Below are positions 22,530 through 41,766 of a stretch of 64,000 nt of DNA, piece by piece. The notes beneath the pieces were generated by a model. It ran no database searches and was not told where the DNA came from. It was given only the letters and a program-made list of their open reading frames with translations. The position numbers were made by a program, and so were the translations under genes. Source of the DNA: Cloeon dipterum (Eukaryota > Arthropoda > Insecta > Ephemeroptera > Baetidae); contig NC_088790.1 of NCBI RefSeq assembly GCF_949628265.1, forward strand, positions 3,848,545-3,912,544. The letters are read 5' to 3'. How positions within the stretch are numbered: the stretch's first letter is position 1; every line of letters starts with the position of its first letter.

Positions 22530-22850
22530 TTACATTGTAGTGGTTTTTGGCCAAAAAGTCCCACAAGAACGACGACGACCAATCAGAGAATGGTTCATTG
22601 ATATAGCGACGGCAGCACCACAAAGACAGCAAAGCAGGTCATCCAGGAGCTAGACCTGTCGCTTGACTTGCTTCTGCTGGCTGTCGCTGTGGCGCTGCAG
22701 TCTCGATCTGGCTGTCTCAGATTGGTCGTTGACGTTATTTTTGCTAGATTAGATCAAACACCGGTTGAAGTAACGGTTTTAATGTTTCTGCCGATTTTTT
22801 GCTCGTCGTTTTGAATTGTCAACCAAGTGGTTAGCCCTTAATAAGAATCA
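22530..22850 (+). repeat. dispersed repeat, copy A
   Basis: It shares with 25920-26200, in the same order and strand, CGACCAATCAG, GGCTGTCGCTGTGGCGCTGC / GGCTATCACTGTGGCGCTGC, TGTCTCGATCT-like sequence, AGTAACGG and TTTCTGCCGATTT / TTTCCGCTGATTT, then TGTCG(A)ATTGTC. Internally ACGACCAATCAGAG is inversely repeated as CTCAGATTGGTCGT, which suggests a terminal-inverted-repeat element. Confidence 0.7.
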
Positions 22851-23340
22851 ATTAAAGCAGAGTCAAAAATTTAATTCCAATTTTGCGCAAAAGCATTCCT
22901 GCTTTCAACCAACACCGCCATTTTCAATAAAGTGATGTATATAATGCACAGGTTGTAAGCTCATAGAATTCAACGGAATCAATTGTTTTCGAGTGCGTGC
23001 GAATAGTGTTAAAGGGATCTTTTGTCTGTTGGTGAGAGTCGAAAAGGTCGCGAAAGTGGAGGTGTTTCGGAAAGCCGACCGGTCACTTGTATGAGATATT
23101 TAACGCGCGCATTCCCCCACACAACGCAGCTCGTCTGCTGGAACAATATTATGGGATTCTTTGCGCCAAAAGTCCACTCGCCGCACCGCATCGTCTAACA
23201 GGGGCTGCGCCAGCGCTAAGCCGAACAACGCGGGGCTCGAAACGAGTTTCGCAAAATCGAAGGCACAGTTTTTAGCAGCATATTACACGACGTAAAACAC
23301 CAATTAACATCAGCGTGTGTAAATATTTTTATCTTAACGT

Positions 23341-23391
23341 AGTGTGTGTGTGAGTGTAGTGAGTGTATTTGTGTGTGTGTGAGTGTGTATA
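23341..23391 (+). repeat. interrupted (GT)n / (GTGA) low-complexity tract
   Basis: Runs of GTGTGTGTGAGTG interrupted by AGTGAGTGTATTT. It is part of a GT-rich zone that also includes about 23692-23706 and 24700-24830. Confidence 0.85.
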
Positions 23392-24135
23392 TATATCCAT
23401 GCTTATAATTACTATGCGTGTGTATGTGATATGCATGTATTAAATTACAGTGTACTTTATCCTTAAAGATTAATATATGCTTTTGTGTGAGTGTACTTCC
23501 TATTAAGCGCGTGTGTTGTTTGTTCTATCTACCACAAAGTTGCCAACGAAAAGCTGCCACGTAGCTTACTCTCGCTTTCATCTCTCTAATTAATAAATCA
23601 TCCGTAATAGTATTAAGTGCCAAACACCAAACACGGCACGAAAAAAGCGGATCGAGAGCAGACGGAGAAACAACCATTTTTTACAAATGCGTGTGTGTGT
23701 GTGTGTATTTACTTTTCATCAAGTATAACAACAAAGATTTTTAACATAGAACTTCCCACTAGGATATATCGGGGTTTGTTTGAAAACACCTCATTAATAA
23801 TCGATGGAAACAATGATGAGAAAGTATAAGCATAGTGTTAACGCTCATTCAATGCAAAGAATTATATAGTTCACCTAGTGAGTGATACACAGCAATGTAT
23901 TTCATATTATGTCAGATGAAAATTAAGATTCTGTCCTCTGGCCAATCGATATTTAGTATCAAAATATTATAAACGTTTGTCAAATCGTTGTGACAAAATT
24001 TCAAAACTGTCAAGCCAAATGTATGTGTGAGTGTATATTTTACACAAACCCTTCCCTGCGAATACCTTAACTTTATCATAATAAAAGTCATCATTTATAG
24101 AATCTCACTTGAAAATCCGTTTGAAGGCTGATAGT

Positions 24136-24203
24136 GGCCAATCAAGAGTGGCCTCCGTGACGTCATCCGCCGCGCCGATTGGTGTGAAAAGTGCGCACGC
24201 GCA
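24136..24203. promoter_or_regulatory. CpG-rich promoter-like cluster (CCAAT, CRE, CCAAT, NRF1)
   Basis: Within 68 bp: CCAAT at 24138-24142, a palindromic CRE TGACGTCA at 24158-24165, an inverted CCAAT (ATTGG) at 24178-24182, and TGCGCACGCGCA at 24192-24203, an exact match to the NRF1-type consensus YGCGCAYGCGCR. Together these look like a housekeeping TATA-less promoter. No coding gene starts on either side. A donor-like site GTGAGA follows near 24561 on plus. Confidence 0.5.
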
Positions 24204-24842
24204 CGAGGAGAAAGCGTCTACGCATGAGTAGAAAAGTGAGAGGACGCGGGATTATTGTCCGCGGGTAATATATTGAGCATTATTCTAGTGGAGTGGTGCT
24301 CCCTGTACCGAGCTAACACTTTAGAGAGTTTCATAAAAGAGAGGCGCACAATTTGCAGCGATTTGTGTATACGCAACGCAAATCTCTCGATTAAAAATGC
24401 AGGACTAAAATTTTATCCAAAAGACGTAAAAACCGCTATAAAAGTGTTTGTGGAGGCTTCAAAATTGATCCGTCTGTTTCGCAAAATAAACGTCGCCACT
24501 TGCATATTTCAAGCGCCTCTCCACTGGCCCTCTCTCCAGCTAAAAAACGAGTTTTTTTTGGTGAGAGGTTGGAATTCAATTTAAGCAGCTGCAGCGTCTA
24601 CTGGAGTGAATTTTCACACGGACACGTGCGGTGTATCACGAGATTTCTGTTATTTTCTTCTTCTTTTTCAACGATTTGCGCAATCATAGCGGCCGTTAAA
24701 ATGTGATATGTGTGGGTTTCTGTATTTTTGTGTGTGATATGTATAATAAATTGCATTTTCTCACAGGAATTAGATCGTCAGTTGACTGATATGTGTGACA
24801 ATGATATGTGTGTGTGTGTACGGAGAGGCTGCCTGTGCGCGT

Positions 24843-32370
<7,528 letters not shown>

Positions 32371-32430
32371 TTTCGCATCGTCCGTTCTCACTCTGCTTGA
32401 CTGACTCACGACTGAGGCAGTGCTGGGGCA

Positions 32431-32473
32431 CCGCTGGGGCACGGCGCCTGCGCCCTCCGCCGTGCCCCAGCGG
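32431..32473 (-). promoter_or_regulatory. perfect 16-bp hairpin upstream of acetylcholinesterase ATG
   Basis: CCGCTGGGGCACGGCG (32431-32446) and CGCCGTGCCCCAGCGG (32458-32473) are exact reverse complements separated by an 11-nt loop. If transcribed it would form a very stable GC hairpin about 60 nt upstream of the ATG at 32370. The alternative in-frame ATG at 32442 lies inside an arm. Confidence 0.8.
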
Positions 32474-34029
32474 GCCGCTCTTGCGGCGGCGGCGGCTCGG
32501 GCGGCCGCCGAGCCACCGCCGCCGCGCTCGATGCCAAATCACGCCGCTCGATCGGCCTTGACCGACGCCACCGCCGCCGCCGCCGCCTCACCGACAGCCA
32601 GAGGTCTTCGGGGGGCAACCGCCGGATTCGAGGGGGCCCTCCCACTGTTTGCTTCCTCCAAACGCACCTGTGGGTTTAAAAGGAACCGGTGAACCAACTC
32701 AACATGGAGAATCATTAGTTTTAATTTGGAAGTAAATCTTCACTAGCCAAGTTTCACTCAAATAAGCCTGATGAAGAAATTATTGAAATAATGACACGCA
32801 TTTTTAGGTTTTGCAATCCAAAAAATTTCAATTTGAAATGAAAATGGACCATTTTTGTGTGGATTAGTGAAATTTGAGAGGAAAATCAAATATACCCGCT
32901 CTCGTTCGACCCCAAATAAATATAGTTGTTCATTGGGTCCTCGTACCACTTTGCTTTAGAATAAACCAACTAATTTGTTGCTTCTTACGCTTAAAAGCTT
33001 CATCTCAAAAGACACACGATGAAAAGTAAACATGGTAGATGGGAGTTGAAAAGTTTGCACAAAGAAAATGTCCATCACATCGTGCATGCAGTGCACTTTC
33101 ATCAACCTTTTAACACTGCAGTTCGTCTAATAATTAAACTGAACATTGCTTTACAGCTAATTCAGCCTTTCTGGTTTTCGTAATTTCCACATTTTTAATG
33201 ATATGTCAAAAAATCTATATAACCCATTGCTGGGTCCACAAAAACTACGCAGCGAAAGTCGCCATTTTTAGAAATCCTATATTTGGTACACTCCCACAGG
33301 CAATTGGAGTTTTCTTACTTCGTTCATAATAAACCTCGCCATATATCTTTTTCTGCTATTTCCAAGTTGATGAAAGTGCTGAGGTGAAAATACATTGACC
33401 CTGAAGATACATAGTCATATCCTCTACTCCTGTTTCAAGGAAGCTAATTTTGGCGATGCAGCCAGAAAAGGACACACACAAAAAGTTCTTTCGGGCAAAA
33501 ATATCATCTTTCAGCCAAGTGCTAAGCAACAGGCAAAAGTTGTGTGCTATTGTGAATGGAAATCTTGTGGTGCTTTCTCTCCTGAGGCAATATGTGCGAT
33601 CCTGAATATAGATTCGAATCCCGCGCGTTTGGAAAGTGGAAAGTCATTACAAATGAAGCTATCACATATGTGTTTGAAATTAGAGAGGGGTTTTAAAAGT
33701 TGATGTTTGGTAATTAGTTGCATAGCGAACAAGTTACAATTTTTTCTAGTGGTTTAAACTAAAGTTTTCTAAATAAGACAGCAAGAGAAAAGTTGCAACG
33801 TTTATAAAATTGATGGTGTACAGTTAGATGGGGAAATCATTGATTTGATTTTATCTTAAGAGATAGTGTCAAGTAATGCTATAAATTAGAACTTTACAGG
33901 TCAACAATTAAGAATTTTTTGCATTGTATAGTATTTGTGGAATATTTTATCTTTAAATTGTGAATAATGAAATTATTAACGATAATGCACAGTTCAGTTT
34001 CAGATTTTTCCTTATTTTCACGAAGAATT

Positions 34030-34165
34030 AAATAAATTTTTCGCTTGATTTCGATCCCTCTCCTCGCTCCGATGGTGTTGGAATTTAGAGGAAAATTCCT
34101 TAAATTGTGATTTTGCAGTAAGGAGCTTGATTAGCATGCTAACTTTTCTCACTAATTTAAACGGC
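34030..34165 (+). repeat. dispersed repeat copy
   Basis: GATTTCGATCCCTCTCCTCG ... TTGTGATTTTGCAGTAAGGAG ... TTAGCATGCTAACTTTTCTC. It joins the 5' block of the 39950 copy to the 3' block of the 7.0 and 7.85 kb copies, showing that they belong to one family. Confidence 0.65.
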
Positions 34166-36689
34166 AACCTGGAAATTTTTAGTTTTTACCAAATATTTTA
34201 ATTAGTATTTGAAGTAAAGGTAAAAAATTTACATCTTCTGTAATGCTTTACTTTATCCCCTATTTGGTTCAGTAGAATACAACCACAAAGGATGCGTACG
34301 CATGTGGGGGACGAGCACACTTTGGAGCTAATGCCATTAATTTCATCAGGATGAGAGCTAGATGCTTCAGCAAACATACACACACAGAAGCGCGCGTTCA
34401 CGGCGGCACTCTACGTGCGCGGGCTTTGGAGTTTGTGGGCCCAGGAGAAAATTTTGCAGTCGTACGCAAAACGCTGCGTATATTATCGAGGTTGTAATTT
34501 GAAGAGGGTTAATTAACAACAGGTGTCTAAACACATGGTGTGCTGCCGTCGTCGTTGCTTTGTGAAATGTAAAACAATTACGTTTGCCAGACGCGCGCGG
34601 CGCCCGTAAATTTGACATCAGCACGCGCTGCTACGGGGCTTTTTCTTCATACCGCCGTTTCTCGGTTGCTAGGCGGTGTTGAGCGCGCAAGGGTGGGGGT
34701 GGGGCGGGGGGCACCCCATCAAGGTCAACGCGCCTCAACCCTTTGCTCGCCGACAGCCAGCAGCGGCAGCGACCGAGGTGCGAAAAGAGGGCATCTTAGC
34801 CACAAAGACAAAGGCAGGAAATTAACCCGCCAAGATTATGGTCGAGCCGCAGCCTTTCCTAATTTACTCCTTGCGCCTGTTTTATTTCATTAGGAGAGCA
34901 GATTTGCTCTCGTGACCTCTAAATTTGACGCTTGTTACTCTAAATTACTTTTTTAACGAGCGACTCATTAGCAGTCAAAGCGTGCACAACTTTAAAATAA
35001 GTCGCCATAGTTGTTTGTTTACTGTCAATTTAAATTACTTAAGAAGCGATATTTTTAACACGTTTAGGAAGTATTTGAGGATGTTTAATAGGTAACATGA
35101 ACTTTAGCAAGATGGTACGGCCAATTTTTTAAGGAATAGTTCAAAAATTAAATTAATATAAATTAATTTTTAATATCAAGGAAGAAACTAGGACTCCTAT
35201 ACTCTTTATTCCATTGCATTTTGAACGATTTTTTCAATTCGTGGAGACAAAAGTCATGCCGAATGCAGTTCGAAGTACTTCAACAGCTTTAGATAGGTCA
35301 TGTAGAGCTGAAGGAAGCAAGGTAAACGTGAAACTGACTTCAAATTTGAATATTTTGGGGAAGAAAACATTGAGAACGATACCAATGACGGTCGGATTAA
35401 GTGGAATTTAATAACTAACTGAAAAACCTCCCTGGGGGTTGATTTTAACCACCAAAAAATTCAAAAGGGATCACTTGGCTACCAAATATGACCGAAAAAT
35501 GAATTAAACTATGGAGTAATTTCACTTAGGGGCGAAAGAATTTTTTTTCAAAATTCAAATTCGAATTTCTAAAAAATACGAAATAATACTCATGCCACCA
35601 TTTTTTCAAATGTTTTTTCATATTAAAAGTCAATCTCAAAAATAAAAATTTTTGTTCCCTTCGTTATGCAAGAGTTACTGGAAATCTTGGGTCAAATTTT
35701 AGTGACCTTGACCTTTGACCTACGAAGTTTTTAACGTGGCAAAGCTGTTGGGTGCTTAATGTAGATAATTTTAGACTCCTTAATTATCCATTTATCTTCA
35801 CTCTGACAATAATTACACCAAATTTCATAGAAATCCGAAACCCTTGGCAACAGAGACCCACCTGCAGTATAAAAACATCTGAAAATTATCATTTGACCAC
35901 TTGCTAACCAAATAAATAATTCAGGCCTTTATCTCTAACATTGATTGAATAAAACGAATAACAAGTTGTGTATTATAATTTATTGTCAATGTCAACACAT
36001 AAATTTACATAAAGCAGAAGCCCAGAAAATGAATTTCGGGGCTGCAAGGCGCAATCAAGGTGGGCGCGACATGATTTATGATTTTTTAACCCTGGACTCA
36101 AGTGCTTTTGTGTGCCTTGAGAGGCGCTCCATAAATCTAGGACAGTTGGATCCGCCGGCACAGCGTCGTCGTACCTCTAGCGTGAAATAATTTATCCAAT
36201 CAAGCGACACCTCGAGCCGCCGCAAACGTCGTCCTTTATGTGCATGCGGTTGCAAAAAATCTTCAACACAAGCTTTTGAAAGAAATAATAATCCAGCAAC
36301 TGTGTGGAAGGCAGTCGTTTCTCTCCTTCTTTTCGTTTGAGCTAAGAACGCCCTTCCCAGAGCATTAGCGCAAGGCCAGAAAAATTAGCTCGGCTGCCCC
36401 GGTAAATGCCAGTGCTTGTCAAGCGCGTTCGTTTGCCCGCACCGCGCGCACCCGGGCAGGGAAGCGTGGATACGATTTATGAAGCACTTGATGACCTTTG
36501 CAGCGAAAACCGGCCGAATTGTGATAACAAATCTAAACGACTTGAAAAGGTCCTTGACATCTAACCCAGCAATTTTGCCTCGGTCTTTCAGACATTCAAT
36601 ATTGGAAGCGGTTTACTCTTTTAATTCTGCTCGACATTAAATTTTTTCACGCCAAATAGGACAGAAATCAATCAAGAATAATTCAAATA

Positions 36690-36790
36690 GAAAAAAAACA
36701 ACAATCACCATTAGTAGGGTTGAGATTTTCAGACGCTCGGTTATTTTTTCTGTGCATTATTTTTACATTTAGACGACAAATGAGTACAAA
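36690..36790 (+). repeat. dispersed repeat shared with a HERC1 intron
   Basis: CAATCACCATTAGTAGGGTT, CAGATTTT-like, GACGCTCGG and AATGAGTA blocks occur in the same order and strand at 46301-46399. Confidence 0.7.
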
Positions 36791-37950
36791 TTTGAAGACT
36801 TTTTAGCCACACTTTAAACCGTCTTATATGACAGTCTTTTGATCATAAAATGTCTTACAATTTTCTAAAATTCTGTAACCGTCAAAATGTCCCTAAATAA
36901 TTCATGCATGTCAACTTTTAAGTTGCACCATTTATCAAAATTATGAAGTATATATGGCAAAAATAAGTTAAAACACATTCAACTTGATGCTGTTTTTTCC
37001 AAAATTGAAAAATGAAAATTTTGCCGCAATTTAGAGGCAAATTTTCAGAATTTTTGTAAGGTTGTGCGATCGGCGGTGATATAAAAACTGTTGATCCAAA
37101 TATTATTATTTTTCTTAGTACTTAAAGTAGCATTAAAACAAACGCAACATTTTTAAAAATAAAATAAGCATGACTGTTGTGTTACATTTAGTGAAATTAG
37201 CTATAGTGCTTTGCAATTACGTTTCCCTGTGAACTGTATGATACAATTCTGCTTCACAAATGTGGCCAGAAGTTCTCAAAGAAAAATTACATGCAGACAA
37301 ACCAAAGAAACTGAACCAGAAAATCGTTTCCTTTGAGCCAAAAACCACCAAAGAGGAGTCCAAAAAAGAAAAAACTGTCTAAACAGTCTAACCGTCTTAA
37401 AAAGTCATCTTCTCAAAAAACCGTCTACAAATTCCAGCATATGCATTTTGTGCTTCCGTTGAGTCACGCGGGTTGCATAACGCAGCTTCATTCAGGCCCT
37501 TAAGCAATTCTTGAATTAAGTGTGCAGATATTTGAGCCAGAATCTGGGGTCCAGCAATTTTGATGATTTTGTTTTTATTATTCCTGACCCTAACTTTGGT
37601 GAGAAACCCTCGAAATTCCCATTTTTTGCGGATTTTAATGGCGTTCAAAGATCAAAACCCGGGAATTTTGAGAAATCCCAATCTATATCAAGACACCGTT
37701 GAACGCGTCTCGTCAATAATAAAGAAATCGAAGCAGTTTAAGCGTGCCATCCCTACAACCCGTGAATTTTACTGCCAAAGTCGCTTTTCTGTTCAATGAG
37801 TTATTAAGTGGTTTGTTAAATAAAATCCAAAGCCTGGTTACTATAATCGACAACACCAGTTAATATTTTTCAATCAAACCATCCCTCATTCGAAGCTGAA
37901 GTAACTTAAAATTGGATACTATCCTGTAGTAGTAGATTAATGTTTCCTCT

Positions 37951-37971
37951 AAAATAAATAAATAAATAAAT
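37951..37971 (+). repeat. (AAAT)n microsatellite
   Basis: Five consecutive AAAT/AATA units. Confidence 0.85.
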
Positions 37972-38559
37972 GGCTCAGAATTGACATCATTCAGCATTAT
38001 TATCGGACTGAGCGTGAACAAGTTAACAGGCAGCATTCGTCTGTTGCTGTTGACGCCTGGAAGCTGCTTGCTGCAAACGCATTATGATTAATTGATGTAC
38101 TCAGACAGCCAAATAAGCGTGGGAACCGACCGAGCGCGCCTCGCCCCACTAACTACCCCTGCGCTGACGATGATCTGCTCATCAAGGCGGAAAGTAGACG
38201 CAGAGCGGAAGATTATAGGTATAAATTGTTTTTCCGATGCTGCGAGCAGGAGGAAAACGAGCTCACATACGTTGAAAACAAGAAGAAGGAATACCGACCG
38301 CACGATGACACACGATGACACGTGAACAGCAGGAAAGTTTGGGTTGTCATGTCTGGGCGCATGTATCATTCTTTTTTTTAGTGTCGCAGACAATTATTTA
38401 ACAAAAATTATGGTGTGTTTTGGAAGTGAGATCACAAATTTTCAAAGGAATTATTTACGTTATTTTTTTGCTCTTTTTATCCCTGTCCGTAAAAATCCCG
38501 TAATTTAAGATTCAGATTTTTAAGAAATTTTAATCAGCCCTTATTCATCAAAAAGTGCT

Positions 38560-38640
38560 CTGATTTTATTAATCTTGAATTATGTAGAATCTGCTCAGCG
38601 AGACGTATCGAATGAGGTACCACATTCATGAACTTAATTG
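38560..38640 (+). repeat. dispersed repeat fragment related to 18.7 kb
   Basis: GAATCTGCTCAGCGAGACGT then ATCGAATGAGGT; the inverse-oriented relative lies at 18600-18770. Confidence 0.5.
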
Positions 38641-39139
38641 TGTAAAATTTAGTGATTTTTCCATAATTTTCCAACAGAAAATTGATCTGTGAGCAAAATT
38701 AACGGCCTGGAGTTGAGTTTTAATTTTTTAAAGATATTTTTCATTAAATCAAGCTTTATTTTAGCTTGATTTTAAAAACATCTTCTCCGGGAAATTGGGG
38801 GTTAAAAAATCACTTTCGCTTGATTTTTTCAGGACTTACACACCCTTTTAAAACGTAAAAATACGGATGTTTCTCACGTTTAATTGGCTTAATATTTTTG
38901 ACTCATTTCAATAGTTACAAAGAAGTAAAAAAATGAGTTAAGTATTTATTAGACTCATCAATCACAAATCAATGTTCACTGCTCGTAGACACACAAAACT
39001 ATTTTTGCTTTCCCGAGAAAGAGATTTTCTCAGATTTTCTTGCTGCTTGTGTTATAAATCGTTAGTATCGAGACTAAGAAATAATTAATGTCCACGCTGG
39101 CGGTGAAGGCGCTTTCCTATAAAGCTTGATCGGGCCTAA

Positions 39140-39300
39140 TCACGAGTGTGTATATAGGGACAGGCGGTGGCCGGGAAAGCGAGTAAATCTGGAAGCGAGA
39201 CGGCCGGGAAACGCATTGGCCGAGGCGTCGGCCGGGAAAGCGGCCTTGGGGGCCAGCCAATCAGGGCACGGCTCACGCGATCGAACTCGCGTAGTACTAC
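39140..39300. other. GC-rich patch with GGCCGGGAAA repeats
   Basis: Three copies of GGCCGGGAAA(G/C)(C)G occur at about 39169, 39201 and 39230, followed by a CCAATCAGGGCACG motif, in an otherwise AT-rich intergenic region. It could be an orphan CpG promoter or a decayed repeat. No gene is attached. Confidence 0.45.
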
Positions 39301-39670
39301 GAGGCTGACTGTGGTGGGCGCGCGTGTAAGATAGGCCTTGACCTGCAGATCCTGACCTCACCCCAGCCGACGAGAGCAACCCTTACTTTTGCCACCCTCC
39401 GACAGGTGGCTACCGTCGGTGAAATGAGCATTATTATCCAAACTATGCACTCGCGGGGCTTAAATTTTAGGCGCGTCGCCAAAATCAACATGTAACCACC
39501 TACAAAGCCAGGAATACTGCCTGTGTTGTCTACTTCACTTGAATAAAAAGCTATTTTTCTCGGCATGGCAAAGAGAAGGTCCAAATTTTGGTCTTTTTAA
39601 GTTGATGCTGGAAGTACTTGAATTTAAGGAATTTAAATATGGTTGTTTAATTTTATTTTGTTAAATAGAG

Positions 39671-39915
39671 CAGAGGTCTCAGCCGCGAGATTTCAGGCGG
39701 CGGCTGGCGGGACCGACTTAGCTGGATTTTTTGCCCGGCGGCTGGCGTGGCTGACAATATTTTAAACGTGATAGTGCTTAATATCGGCCCGATGGCACAT
39801 TTTAATTTTTGACCCTTGTTCCCGGTGGCGGGCGGAGCTTAGCTATATAGATTCAAGGTGGCTAGCGGCTGCCCGCGTGGCCCAAAATTTTCCGGCTGGC
39901 GCGGCTGAAACCTCT
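39671..39915 (+). mobile_element. hAT-like MITE, longer copy
   Basis: Termini CAGAGGTCTCAGCCGCGAG and GCGGCTGAAACCTCTA. The internal GCTGACAATATTTTAAACGT and GATAGTGCTTA are shared with the copy at 16785, and about 60 bp of extra GC-rich sequence is present. No clear target duplication is left. Confidence 0.82.
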
Positions 39916-39949
39916 ACGTTTTAACCTTTAAAAATATTTTTATTCAGTT

Positions 39950-40085
39950 TTTTGGTTTGATTTCGATCCCTCTCATCACGATCGATCCAATGGTGAAATA
40001 CAAGGGGAAAATCCCTAAATGGTGAAATAAATCGCGAATTTACAATAAGCTAGGAGACAGTATATACTCGCCGCTTGAATTTTAT
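39950..40085 (+). repeat. dispersed repeat copy
   Basis: GATTTCGATCCCTCTCATCA, CGATCGATCCAATGGTG, GTGAAATAAATCGCGAATTT and AGGAGACAGT blocks, as in the copies at 13.9, 34.0 and 7.85 kb. It lies 35 bp downstream of the hAT-like element. Confidence 0.65.
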
Positions 40086-40580
40086 TTTAAGAATTTCCCG
40101 AAATTTGCGAATTGTCCAGTACCTCTAAATACTGTATATCCACTTTTAGAGATTGATTTTAAACGTTCTTCATTATTTTATTTACATTTCAATATATGTG
40201 CGTCAAATTAACATTTACTCCCCTTAAAATTAAAAAAACAAATAATCCAAAAACAAAAATTGGTACTAATTACCCAAAGTACGTCGTGTTATCCATGGTA
40301 TTCATGGTATTCATATTGAGGGACACACGCGATTATTTTCCCCTATTGCTCTCGCGCGTATGCCACACGTGACCACAGACCACATTCGTGCCACGCCCCC
40401 TTTGCCCAGACCAAAACAATAACAAACCTTCTCATTTCACAATTGAGTTTATGATTGTAGTCATCAACGCATTTTCTCACATTGGTTATCAAAAATTCGA
40501 TTTCATTAGTGTCGCAGATACCATATTTTTAAACAATTTTTATCCAAAAGTCCAATCAAATAACCTCCCCGTTTGAAAAG

Positions 40581-41702
40581 ATGTCAATCTTAACAGAGAT
40601 TTTGTCCGGTCTGACAATATGTCCAGCGCTGCTAATAAATGGTAATTACATATGTGTTTTTTACCGTGTCTTAAAATGAAACAAAATAAATTAAAACTGT
40701 GAGAAAAGCATCTGAATAAATGACTCTCCTTTCAGACAAGGCTGGTTCGAGTGGGAGAGAAATCATACTGGAGGAATTCATGAGAAAATTTTCACGCAAT
40801 GGGACCAAAGTAGTTGTCCTCAACTTGAACCCTTTAACCTCGCAAGACAACTTCGACCCCCTCCAAAATGTCACAACAGTGCCAGTGTTTCCAGATTCCA
40901 AATCGTGGCTTGAATGCGGATCATCGAATTTGGACCTTGTCAGTTTGCTTCCAACAGGTTCAAAATGCGCAGTTCTAATTGACTCGTTGGACTCAGCCTT
41001 GCTAAAATTTGGGGCCAAAGACCTGTACCTTCAACTCAACAACCTCAAAAGCAGAGGTTGGTTTCATTAATGATGTAAAATCCTTTTTATTCTTAAATTT
41101 ATTTAATTACAGATGAAGTGATTCAACTAATTTGCGTCTTGCAGGAAGATATTGCTGATCAAAAAGAGATAGCCGTGGTTAGACCCGTCTTTTCGACAAT
41201 AATCTCGGTCTGTTCGTCCAACGCTCAAATCAAGTATCCATCATTCGAGTTGCAGCATTACAAATCAAACGGGAAATATTTTACTGAGGTATGATGACTG
41301 TCAACAGTTAGTTGCTGTTAAATTTAATATTTTTTATTTTTCACAGAAAAGGATTTTGTACAAAGACCCTGAGGGAAACTTGAAGATACAGCCCATCACC
41401 GCCAGCGAGACTCCAGCTGAGAAGCAACCGACCAACGTGCATGATAACATCTCGACGTTTAGGCATGGACTAAATACAGAAGAATTAAAAGCTAGGGAAA
41501 ACTTGGTTCTGCCCTATCAACGCATGACACTGTTAGTTTCTTGTGTTTATCAATTAACAGATCAGTTAATATTTGTTTTGTTGCTTTATTTAGAGACAAT
41601 CTGCCCCTACGAGGACAAGGAAAAATTGAATATGAGCCTGAAGAATCCGACACATGGGATGAAATGGATGATTATGATCCAGATGACGATTTAGAAATTT
41701 GA
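40581..41702 (+). CDS. ELP5: Elongator complex subunit 5
   Basis: Member of the Elp4-5-6 RecA-like subassembly of Elongator, which modifies wobble uridines of tRNA. Exons 40581-40641, 40736-41056, 41113-41288, 41347-41531, 41594-41702 total 852 nt, 283 residues, phases consistent. The N-terminal part shows the degenerate RecA-like pattern (REIILEEFM, VVVLNL, CAVLIDSLDSALL). The C-terminus has the family signature: a conserved LPYQ followed by an acidic tail, KIEYEPEESDTWDEMDDYD then PDDDLEI at the stop. No ATPase P-loop is expected or seen. The stop codon overlaps the poly(A) signal. The gene converges with PAGR1, only 64 nt between stop codons. The last donor (CT/GTTAGT) is chosen by frame. 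Confidence 0.92.
41585..41590 (-). terminator. likely poly(A) signal of PAGR1, antisense to ELP5
   Basis: This is the first AATAAA on the minus strand downstream of the PAGR1 stop at 41767. It falls in ELP5 intron 4, four bases before exon 5. Confidence 0.5.
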
Positions 41703-41707
41703 ATAAA
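41702..41707 (+). terminator. poly(A) signal of ELP5 overlapping the stop codon
   Basis: TGAATAAA: the A of the TGA stop (41700-41702) is the first base of AATAAA. This would give a 3' UTR of only a few tens of nucleotides. Confidence 0.65.
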
Positions 41708-41766
41708 ATGAGTATATAAAAACGCACACTTGATTTGCATAATTACACAACACACCTAGAAAAATA

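Larger units (their letters stand above)
17270..24842. other. 7.6-kb stretch without identifiable coding exons
   Basis: This lies between the convergent RNFT and acetylcholinesterase genes. Open frames are short and look random. The part from about 19.0 to 24.8 kb is less AT-rich and GT-rich on plus (AC-rich on minus). The nearest minus-strand AATAAA signals past the acetylcholinesterase stop that I noticed are near 20.94 and 20.42 kb, so some of this may be a very long 3' UTR of that gene. It also contains a CpG-rich promoter-like cluster (24136-24203) and a dispersed repeat near 22.5-22.8 kb. Confidence 0.5.
32474..40580. other. 8-kb intergenic region with dispersed repeats
   Basis: No coding exon was recognised. 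The first ~170 bp are extremely GC- and CpG-rich (CCGCCG repeats) and probably belong to the acetylcholinesterase promoter. The rest is AT-rich with repeat copies at 34030, 36690, 38560, 39671 and 39950, a GC-rich patch at 34590-34790 and another at 39140-39300. Confidence 0.6.

Noticed and set aside
23341..23391. GT-rich tract considered as telomere-like or CRISPR-like array
   Set aside because: It is a simple interrupted dinucleotide repeat with no spacer-repeat periodicity; this is eukaryotic nuclear DNA.
24255..24584. 109-residue plus open frame after the promoter-like cluster
   Set aside because: No recognisable motif or conserved domain. It could be a chance frame in a non-coding exon, so the promoter is reported but not a protein.
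33540..33640. tRNA-like B box (GATTCGAATCCCG)
   Set aside because: No A box at the expected distance and no cloverleaf could be drawn.
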